DNA of 23,743 nucleotides from Tritrichomonas foetus. Its lineage: Eukaryota; Parabasalia; Tritrichomonadida; Tritrichomonadidae. The DNA lies in NCBI GenBank assembly GCA_001839685.1, contig MLAK01001267.1:1-23743 (forward strand). Direction: 5' to 3'. The stretch's first letter is position 1. Each line of letters opens with the position of its first letter. This document shows positions 1-7,700 of the stretch, piece by piece. The translations under genes were made by a program, and so were the position numbers. The notes beneath the pieces were generated by a model. The model worked only from the letters and a program-made list of their open reading frames with translations. It was not told where the DNA came from and searched no databases.

Positions 1-422
1 AGTGATTTCATTAGTTATTTATGTTTAATTTTGGTTTTGATGAAATTTTTAATGTGAATTTGTTGGGTTTGATGAAATTTCATGTTTAAATTTGTTTTTT
101 CGTTAGTTTTCTCATTCATGAAATTTTCAGTTGGGATTTTTTGAGCGAAGCGCAAAAAATCACAACTGTATATCCTACTTTTTTCTAAATAAATCATTTA
201 TTTTCTAAAGTGGTTTTTATTTCACTAAAAATTGATAAATCTATTTCTAAATGAATTGTTATCACAATTGTATTGAAGTTAGCTCATTAAAACATCACAG
301 AGATGCTTTCACGATGCAAAATTTTCAGAATTATAATTTGAATACATTTATATATCACATTTTATTTTTTCAATACTTTTAAATCTGTCTTTTTTTTTTC
401 ACCGTCAAATAAATCAATATCG
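1..422. other. AT-rich intergenic region, left edge
   Basis: No convincing gene is seen. A 60-codon open frame on the minus strand (15-197) is low-complexity and is not supported. The stretch holds short direct repeats of GATGAAATT (near 39 and 72) and the hairpin at 135-161, listed separately. The last part is the upstream region of the adaptor mu gene. It has a T-rich tract (about 388-399) followed by TCACC at 399-403, a weak match to the trichomonad initiator, about 22 bases before the ATG. Confidence 0.6.
135..161. repeat. Perfect 9-bp-arm inverted repeat capped by GCGAAGC
   Basis: The arms GATTTTTTG (135-143) and CAAAAAATC (153-161) are exact reverse complements. Between them, A-GCGAAGC-G closes the loop. 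GCGAAGC is itself a self-complementary mini-hairpin (GC, GAA loop, GC) known to be unusually stable as DNA. The element lies in non-coding DNA, 262 bases from the next ATG. It could be a dispersed repeat, a transcript-end structure or a DNA-level hairpin; which one cannot be decided from a single copy. Confidence 0.7.
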
Positions 423-1703
423 ATGATTAGCGCAATTCTTCTTTTAGATCGGAACGGCGACATTCTAGTTATGAGGAATTTTCGAAAAGACTCTGATGTA
501 GTCGCAATAGACAATTATCGTATCGGAGTAGTCGCTGCAAAAGAAATTACATCTCCATTAACACTCATCGACGAATCGTCATTCCTTCATTATGTGGAAA
601 ACGACATTTATTATGTTGCCGTCACACGTCAGAACGCTAACGCTTGTACGATTTTCGAGTTTTTAGCAAGATTACCACGAATTTTTATGCAAGTTTTCGA
701 TCTCAAAGAAATCAACCCAACAGAAATTAAAAAGTGTATTCCCGACATTATAGAATTGTTCGATGAAATGGTCGATCATGGATATTTACAGAATACCGAT
801 CCGGAAGCACTCCGCCTTTTGACGCAACGACAATCCGCTTCAACTGCCCAGTCGGCGACAGAGAGCCAAATCACGCGGATGGCCACAGGAGCCATTTCGT
901 GGCGCGCATCGAATATCGTATATAAAACCAATTCAATCTATGTTGATGTCATCGAAAAAGTTTCGCTGTGTATCTCGTCGAACCAGAAAACGCTTGAATC
1001 ATCAGTCAACGGAAACATTATGATGAAATGCTATTTATCTGGAATGCCCGAATGTAAAATACGATTTAATGAAAAAGTGTCGGTTGATGGACCATCGAAA
1101 TCCAACTCTGGAATCGAAGTTGATGATATGGTTTTCCATCAGTGTGTGAAGCTCGCTAATTTTTCGAAAGATAGATCGATCTCATTCACTCCTCCAGATG
1201 GCGAATTCGAATTGATGAGGTATAGAAAAACTGAAAATGTTGGCGTTCCTTTCACGATTAATCCAATCATTCGTGATTTACAAGGAAAAGGTTTGGAAAT
1301 TCGAGTAAACGTACGAGCCATCTACGATATGAAATTGACCGCTAACCCCTTAATTTTGACCATTCCACTTCCTCAAAATACAGCTGAAGTTGAAGTCACT
1401 TCTTCAACTGGAAGAGCTAAATATTCGCCTGAGCAAAATGCAGTCATATGGAGGAGTACAGCATTCGTTGGGAAATCAACAGCAGAAATAATAATCGCAT
1501 TGAAATGTTTACCTGCCACATCGCGCGCTTTACCAGCAACGAAATTAACAGAACCAATAACTGCAGAATTCAACATTTCGATGTTTTCGGCGTCGGGACT
1601 CGCATTGAAATATTTGAAGGTGATCGAGAAAAGCGGCTATCCAATAGAAAAGTGGCTCAGATACGCCACAAAGGCGGGTAAGTATGAGATATACATGACA
1701 TAA
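423..1703 (+). CDS. Clathrin adaptor complex medium (mu) subunit, AP-1/AP-2 type
   Basis: This is the medium chain of a clathrin adaptor, which binds tyrosine-based YxxPhi sorting signals on membrane cargo at the plasma membrane or trans-Golgi/endosomes. The 426 residues fit the family length. Residues 1-140 form the longin-like N-terminal domain (start MISAILLLDRNGDILVMR). A linker follows, then the mu homology domain from about 165 to the end. The signal-pocket residues are visible: D175 in YVDVIE and the W411-x-R413 pair in KWLRY, matching D176, W421 and R423 of mammalian mu2. The C-terminal KAGKYEI fits the normal mu ending, so the GTAAGT-like bases near 1678 are coding rather than a splice donor. 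The N-terminal pattern (QNANACTIFEFL, then a HGYLQNTD stretch) leans to AP-2, but AP-1 is not excluded. The ATG at 423 gives exactly the conserved start. The gene is less AT-rich than its flanks. Confidence 0.93.
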   Translation: MISAILLLDRNGDILVMRNFRKDSDVVAIDNYRIGVVAAKEITSPLTLIDESSFLHYVENDIYYVAVTRQNANACTIFEFLARLPRIFMQVFDLKEINPTEIKKCIPDIIELFDEMVDHGYLQNTDPEALRLLTQRQSASTAQSATESQITRMATGAISWRASNIVYKTNSIYVDVIEKVSLCISSNQKTLESSVNGNIMMKCYLSGMPECKIRFNEKVSVDGPSKSNSGIEVDDMVFHQCVKLANFSKDRSISFTPPDGEFELMRYRKTENVGVPFTINPIIRDLQGKGLEIRVNVRAIYDMKLTANPLILTIPLPQNTAEVEVTSSTGRAKYSPEQNAVIWRSTAFVGKSTAEIIIALKCLPATSRALPATKLTEPITAEFNISMFSASGLALKYLKVIEKSGYPIEKWLRYATKAGKYEIYMT

Positions 1704-2375
1704 GTGGATATATATATTGGTTTGTTGTTTTTTTAAAAAATGTTGTTTTATTTTTTTCTCTATATAGATTCAGACGCCATAAATGATCTCAGCATACCTA
1801 GTATAGATTATACATCATGTGTACAATAATCAATTCCAATAACTTCAGAATCATCTTTCTCACTTCACCTTTTGTGAAAATGCCATGCTGTCAACAATAC
1901 CAGGCTTATCTGTTGTGAAACTGCGGGAAAATCCATCAAGTGAAATGAGTTGAACATCACATTTTCATTCTCACACACCTTTAGGAATTTCGCTATTGTT
2001 GTAACTACAAAGATTATACATTCATTAATGAAGTGTGCTCCAATCATAAAAAAATAACAATGATTTAATTGTAAAAGCGGAATGTCAATGATTTTGCATT
2101 AAAGAAGGATAGCTTTTATATGATGGTTTTATTTTGAACTGTAGAATGAAAATCAGAAAGAAGGAGAAAAAGATGGCTTTGGTCTCCATTTATATGTTTT
2201 ATCAGTGAAAGTCTGACTAATAATTGGTGATTACAAAAACAGGGAGTGAAAAAAACACAGGAATGCAAATATAAATAAAAATATAAATTTGATGTCTGTC
2301 AAAAATATTTGATGTAAATATTATGGTCAAAAAAGTTATTCAAAATAAATAAAAAATGTGGATCAAAAGAAATAT
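1704..2375. other. Convergent intergenic region between adaptor mu and RPS3
   Basis: This is the tail-to-tail spacer holding the 3' ends of two genes. A 60-codon minus-strand open frame (1865-2047) has no recognisable domain and looks fortuitous. No RNA gene, repeat or pseudogene remnant was recognised. Confidence 0.5.
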
Positions 2376-3026
2376 TTAGTCTTTGGCTTCGTTGACCTTG
2401 ATAACGTCTGGTTGTGGTTCGCGTGGTCCGTTGACGCCGTGTGGGTCTTGGGCGAGCATGATGAGTACGCGGATACCTACGACGGCTTGCTTCATTGGGA
2501 TGTGACCAACTGCCTTGGANACATATTTGGCTGATGGATCTCCACTCTTGACCATGTAACCTTCGCGGAACTTCATGGCTTGGGCACGAGCAGACCTCAT
2601 CTTACCGGAAATGACGACTTCGCAACCGCGGGCGCCAGCATCCATAACGAAGCGGATGATGGAGTAGGCGGCACGACGAGCTGGAATACGGTTGACGAGT
2701 TTGTAACGGAGTGATTCGAGTTGATTCAAGGCTGAGAGACCGCGGCGTTGGATTCTGTCGATGAAGATTTCGAGTTGTTCATCGCGGATGTGCCATCTCT
2801 TCATGACCATAAGGCGGATTTCTTGAAGGCGGCGGCCGTTCTTTTCAACGAAAAGGTTTGTGTTTGAGGCCTTGATGATGATTTCTGTACGGGATGGTGT
2901 TGTACGGACTTCGCAACCACCATAACCATCGGCAGCAAGTTCACGTGTGAGGAGTTCGTTAAGTTCGGCATAGAACAATCCGGTTTCGATAATGCGGCGG
3001 ACTTTTGTGCAGCGTTGAGCTTTCAT
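2376..3026 (-). CDS. RPS3: 40S ribosomal protein S3 (uS3)
   Basis: This is small-subunit ribosomal protein uS3, located at the mRNA entry side of the 40S subunit. The 216-residue product aligns along its length with eukaryotic S3: an N-terminal helix (TGLFYAELNELLTRELA), the KH domain (about 38-95, with TPSRTEIII), RGLSALNQLESLRYKL, then the C-terminal domain with GARGCEVVISGKMRSARAQ and SGDPSAKY. The open frame runs 24 bases further upstream to a TTG, but the first ATG (3024-3026) gives the expected short N-terminus. One base is unresolved (N at 2520). It is the third position of a GTN codon, so residue 169 is Val whatever the base. The KH loop reads VEKNGRR where most S3 proteins have GEKGRR. 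The gene is much richer in GC than its surroundings, as expected for strong codon bias in a highly expressed gene. Confidence 0.96.
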   Translation of the reverse strand: MKAQRCTKVRRIIETGLFYAELNELLTRELAADGYGGCEVRTTPSRTEIIIKASNTNLFVEKNGRRLQEIRLMVMKRWHIRDEQLEIFIDRIQRRGLSALNQLESLRYKLVNRIPARRAAYSIIRFVMDAGARGCEVVISGKMRSARAQAMKFREGYMVKSGDPSAKYXSKAVGHIPMKQAVVGIRVLIMLAQDPHGVNGPREPQPDVIKVNEAKD

Positions 3027-3029
3027 GAG

Positions 3030-3055
3030 AAAAAGGCCGAGGAAAACCAACCGTT
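3030..3055 (-). promoter_or_regulatory. Candidate M3/M5-type core promoter of RPS3
   Basis: Reading the minus strand towards the gene, AACGGTT (3055-3049) is a Myb-type core. CCTTTTT (3036-3030) follows, with only a few bases left before the ATG at 3026. In Trichomonas vaginalis an M5 motif (CCTTT) overlaps the transcription start, and an upstream M3 motif is bound by a Myb-like factor; spacing and order here fit that arrangement. If transcription starts in CCTTT, the leader is about 6-10 bases. This is inference from known motifs, not a mapped start. Confidence 0.5.
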
Positions 3056-4258
3056 TTTATCTGGTCATACCCTGTCATTCATGTCAATTGAGTAGTTTCT
3101 GAAATTCTGAAAACTTTTGAAATTTTGAATAGTTTACATCTATAGATTTTCATGACATCAGCTTCTTTTTATCAATGCATACTCAAGCTAACAACATAAC
3201 TATAAAATCTTTTCTGATTCATGGATCAATTAAAACATAATTTCAGCCATAACATTTTTGTAAACAATTTTTTTCTCGAAAATTTAGCATCAATTTTATA
3301 TCTTCAAGAATTTCAACAAAATAAAGGTGATTTGTATATAATAGATGTGTTTTTTCATTGAAATTAATGAAATCGATTTTAATAAAAATGATGAGTGTTG
3401 AATGAGTTTCTATTACATGCACATATTACATTTGTGTTTTCAAAGAGATGCATAAAACTTTCTTTATACTCCACAAACGGCTAAAAAGATTCCAGAATAA
3501 TTTCATTCTTTGCCATATTATAATCATTAGTTTCACTAATAATGGAATTCCTAAACTCAAATCCAGAAAATTGAACCCATGTTTTTTTAAATTACTCCAA
3601 AAGAAAGAAACTTGATATTTTCGGTAAGACTAAATTCCGGTACAAGTTCAAGCAAATCCTTTTTCATTTGATTCTGCACGAAATATCTGTGTCTAGCATA
3701 TAAAATGCCTTCTGTATTCCCCATAACCTAAGGTGAGCGCCACAAAAAATGATTTTTGAAAAATTCGTACGTTAAATTCTATCGTTTCCCCACATCTCAT
3801 CATCCCAGAAAATGTGATGAATTGAATCAATTCAATCAATTATTTTGTTATTTTATTGAAAAGTTTGTTCATTCAAATTCGTTGAAATAGAAATAGATAT
3901 TATCTTGCTTTTTATTCTCTCTACTTAATCTTATTATCAATGATGAAAACCAAAAAAATGAATGAAAATCTGTTAAGAAAAATTGAATAGTGTATATTGA
4001 AAGATTTCTTATCAATTGGTTTATTTGGAAATTTTCATATTCTTTTCAATAATTTTGAAAGAGAGCATTAGTTTCTATTAATAATCATTTGAAATAAAAT
4101 GAATAAATTTCATTCAAAATTATGACTTTATGTATTTAGTCAACTTAAAAAGTGATATTTTATATATTCTCTCTCTGAAATACTGACACAAAAATTCACA
4201 AAAAGTTGACATTCCCAAACTGTTTCTCGAAATATTGAAAGAAAAAGTGGAAATATTT
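3056..4258. other. Divergent intergenic region between RPS3 and the cyclase
   Basis: About 1.2 kb of AT-rich DNA separates two divergent promoters. The only thing of note is a 45-codon minus-strand frame at 3587-3724 with coding-like codons, listed separately. Runs such as TTCTCTCTCTG near 4167 are simple sequence. No RNA gene or mobile element was seen. Confidence 0.5.
3587..3724 (-). CDS. Possible small ORF, 45 residues, function unknown
   Basis: An ATG at 3724 opens a 45-codon frame ending in TAA at 3587-3589. The product begins MGNTEGILYARHRYF and contains KKDLLELVPEF. It is charged and balanced, unlike the Lys/Asn/Ile-rich frames usual in this DNA, and local GC is slightly raised. An in-frame TAG two codons before the ATG bounds it. 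No initiator-like motif was identified and no family is recognised. It may be a chance frame or the remnant of a longer gene. Confidence 0.2.
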   Translation of the reverse strand: MGNTEGILYARHRYFVQNQMKKDLLELVPEFSLTENIKFLSFGVI

Positions 4259-4268
4259 CCTCACAGAA
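4259..4268 (+). promoter_or_regulatory. Candidate initiator (Inr) of the cyclase gene
   Basis: CCTCACAGAA contains TCACA at 4261-4265, matching the trichomonad initiator consensus TCA(+1)Y(T/A). Taking A4263 as +1 gives an 11-base leader to the ATG at 4274, typical of trichomonad mRNAs. It also supports ATG 4274 over the upstream in-frame TTG at 4235. Confidence 0.45.
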
Positions 4269-4273
4269 GAATT

Positions 4274-4744
4274 ATGAAACCTGAGAGAACAGAAGAATCT
4301 TCTTTTGTTTCTCAGAAGTCAGCAACACCCGGCTCTGGAAAAACAGAGTCTTCAGCGCAAAACACGATTTCTACAATTCTTGATACGTTTTTCCCAATTT
4401 TTGATGAAGTCAATCGAATTTTCCCAGTTAAATCGTCAATGGGGGCTCTTCCAAATCTCGCAAACATGTTTCAGTTCCTTATCGTTTATTCATGGTTCGG
4501 TCACAGCAATATTTGGGATATCAATGATCCGCATTACAAAAACTATCAATATTTTGCATCTATTGTTGATTTCGGTCTTTCTTTCAGCAAAGAGAATTCA
4601 ATACATCCGACAACCATCTTTTTAATTGTATTTTCGATAATTTCTTTCATTTTTATCATCACAGTTAATGCTATGTATTACAAGAGTAGGTCATTTAATA
4701 ACAAAGCGTTATTTGTCTATCGTCTCATTTTTTCCTTCTTTTAA
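4274..4744 (+). CDS. N-terminal part of the membrane adenylyl cyclase, cut off by an in-frame TAA
   Basis: This 156-codon frame begins at the first ATG (MKPERTEESSFVSQ). It is Ser/Thr-rich at first and carries hydrophobic segments around FQFLIVYSWF and TTIFLIVFSIISFIFIITV, plus the first part of another at LFVYRLIFSFF. It ends at TAA 4742-4744. The frame then continues with no further stop into the 1,390-codon frame that follows, reading PIFIIPTGNAAGISFKW, i.e. the rest of the same membrane segment. With the downstream part, the gene would be about 1,564 codons, a normal length for trichomonad PAS/cyclase proteins. This is therefore best read as the start of one gene broken by a single stop, whether a real mutation, a sequence error or read-through. 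Confidence 0.6.
   Translation: MKPERTEESSFVSQKSATPGSGKTESSAQNTISTILDTFFPIFDEVNRIFPVKSSMGALPNLANMFQFLIVYSWFGHSNIWDINDPHYKNYQYFASIVDFGLSFSKENSIHPTTIFLIVFSIISFIFIITVNAMYYKSRSFNNKALFVYRLIFSFF
4742..4744 (+). other. In-frame TAA interrupting the cyclase gene
   Basis: This stop codon sits inside a predicted membrane segment (…IFSFF stop PIFIIP…). Both sides are in the same frame, and the 17 codons between the stop and the next ATG at 4796 are open. No splice-like signals surround it, so an intron does not explain it. Confidence 0.75.
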
Positions 4745-4795
4745 CCGATTTTTATTATTCCAACTGGAAATGCTGCGGGAATTAGCTTTAAGTGG

Positions 4796-7700
4796 ATGAT
4801 GAAAGAAAAGTCAGCCGTTAACATTTTAATTTTTGCTCTTGCTTTTATTTCATTTTGCATTCAGCTTTTAATTCAATACCTCATACAAGAAATATCATCA
4901 ATGACTCCATTCTTACCAAATAATACGTATGCTTCATGGAATGGAAATTGCCAGATGCTTTTGTATTTTTATGCTTCCATTTTTTCCTTTTTAATGTATG
5001 CTTTTGAAAATTTTCCTTTATATTATAATGCTGTATTAACAGCTATTGTTGATGTTGCTTTATTTTTTGTCATTAGATATCCTCTTCAATTTATATATTT
5101 CCAAATGTCAACAAACGCTGGATCAACAGCTGTTTTTCTATCAGTTCCATTTTTCTCATTATTTGGTCTTCTCAAAATAATCGATCCATTATATCGAATT
5201 TTCATTCCATTTCTGATTTTCTTCGTTAATTTATTATTATCAAAAATATTTTTAGAAATTCTGAAGAAAAAAGTGATGAAAAGTTATGAATTTTCAACTG
5301 AATATAAAGCTCTACGTTCTGTACATGTTCAAATTCAACTTGATCCGGAGGAGTTCATAACTTTTAATCTTCTTCGCTCAATTGCAGGAGTGCATTCATC
5401 AACTAGCATGATTGTTAAATTGGCGCGCATTTTAGCCCTATTTCCACATGAATCACAATTACTTAATCAATTCATAACAATGTTGTTCCATCGCACTGAT
5501 ATGAATCTAGCTGAACGTTTTGCGTTCTTCCAAATTCGACGTGTTCACATTTTAAGACAATCTTCAGCATCTTCACAGATGAATGAGCAACTACTTGAAG
5601 TTCAAAAAGTAACTGGACAAATTAATAAAACAATGCAAGAGTATTGGCTTCGTATTTCTGATGGAAAACAGCAGGTTACACTTGAATCTTTAGTTAATTT
5701 AGATAAAGAAATACAAAAGGCAAATTTAATTTGTTTAGAAGCAACTTCCAAATATCCAAATAGTGCAAGTTTCTTAAGAGAATATGCAAAGTTCTTGATA
5801 GAATCCAAAGGGGATTATATTGAAGGTACAAAAGTTTTTGTTGATGCTGATCAAATTGAAAATGGTCAGCATTCTGTTTATGATTATGCTTTTAGAATGT
5901 TTGTGAATTGTTTCCCAATGTATTTAAAGAAGAAAATTTTGGACTACCGTGGAAAGAAAATTGTCAAAACAATTCGTTCAGGAAGTTCTGTGAATTCGTC
6001 TTCTCAAAATAGTACAAACGCTTTTATGTCTGAAAATCAACTTGAAGAAGAAGCTATAAAAGTAATAGAATTTCCAAAATTAAGATTTGCTTTGCAACGA
6101 GCATTAGAAGTCCTATCCAATCCATATTTAGTCACTATCAAAACCATGATAATTATTTTAATGATGTTTTTAGCGGTATTGCTATTTGGTCTTTTGTTTG
6201 CTTTCAGTAATACTTTTGATCGTCACCGATTAGTTTTAGAAGTTTTATCTGATGCAAGTGATATCAAAACATCTTTAGCGAATTTATATTTCCAAATGTC
6301 AATTCAATTAGCAACTATTACTGGTTTAATGCCAAGTAAAGACGCTATTAATGGATTTTTAGAATTTAATGAAACTGATGAGCCACATTCAGCTGACCTG
6401 TTTGGTGATCCTCTTGATATGCTCTATACTTGGTCTGATACTGGTATCAATAATTTGAATAAATTATCTAGAACATTGTCTGAAGTGGCAGCACAGTTTG
6501 AAATTTTTGATTTCGTACTTGATAATTTTTACGGTTTGAAACCATACACTTTTTGTAACAATACTGGTTTCATGCGTCAACCTGCTAATGTTCAAGGATC
6601 GAGTATTATTGCTATGTTATACGAACGATTTATTTCATTTACAGGTCTAACACAAGCAACATGGCATGATTCACCAGAGTTATGTGAAATTATTGGAAAT
6701 ATTGATTCGGCAATGAACCTTCTTGCTGATATTATCCTTAATTTTATTGAAAGAGGTGATTCCATCATTGTTGAAGATACAAAACGTTTTGTAATTATTG
6801 GGAGTGTTTTAATTGTTTTAGTTTTGATAATCTTTATTGTACCATTTACTTATTCGTTTATTACATTTAAACGTCATTTCATTGGTTATACAGTAATGGT
6901 AAAATCTTTACCACGTGAAGGAATAATGAACGCATCTATCCCAATCATGAAGAAAAGTAACGAAGATATAAAAGTTGCAGCATCATCAAATATTTTCGAT
7001 TCAATGCAAAAACCATTTGTTGTAATGCCAATTAATCTCGTTAATGCAACAATTGTAACTCTTGCAATGATTATTTCTTGTTTTATAATCTTACTTAATT
7101 CATCTAAGACATATTCACAATTAAATAGATGGTTTATGGATTCAACCGAAAGAAGTGCGGCTTCTTTACAATCTATTGCAATTGGTACAATCGGTGCAGT
7201 TATTTTAAAGAGAGGCCCATTTTCATTAAACTCAGTTTCTTCAATTTCTTTGCGTGAAAAATTCATTAATAAGACTGAAGATGTAATTGTTTACCATCGA
7301 GAACTTTTATATGAAAATAATTCGGCACGCCACTTTTCTCAAGAAATAGAAAAAATATCCTTCAAAAACAACTGTCAAAATGAGATTGGAAATATAGGAA
7401 TGCATAAAAGCTATCGCTGTGAAGGAATTGACCGACTTTTATTAGCTTATCAAAGATTCCAAATTGATTTTCTTGGTGAATTCTATAAATCAGCCAATCC
7501 AATGTTGGGTTTAAACCCATTAAATACAATGGAATATGTTCATATGGTTCATCTTGTGACTTATCACGCTTTTCCACTGATGAATGAATTCAATTCAATC
7601 TTAAAAGATGGATTTGAAATAGAAGGAAAGAATTTCAGTACAACATTTTATCCTGTAATTATTGTTTTATTCTGTATTGCATTTTTGATCCAAATTTATC

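Noticed and set aside
15..197. 60-codon minus-strand frame at the left edge
   Set aside because: Low complexity (NEKTNEKTN, many Lys/Asn), with part of it created by the GCGAAGC hairpin. No domain.
1678..1752. GTAAGT-like donor near the end of the adaptor mu gene with TATATAG downstream, suggesting a last intron
   Set aside because: Reading straight through gives KAGKYEI, the normal C-terminus of mu subunits. Trichomonad introns also have a distinct 3' motif (ACTAACACACAG-like) that is absent here.
1865..2047. 60-codon minus-strand frame between adaptor mu and RPS3
   Set aside because: No recognisable family or promoter, in the 3' regions of two convergent genes; fits chance.
3027..3050. 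Longer RPS3 start at the in-frame TTG (3050)
   Set aside because: TTG is not a usual eukaryotic start. The extra eight residues are absent from S3 proteins, and the promoter-like motifs overlap this stretch.
4742..4795. Intron explaining the TAA in the cyclase
   Set aside because: No trichomonad-type donor or acceptor motifs. The frame is continuous and the 17 codons after the stop encode plausible protein.
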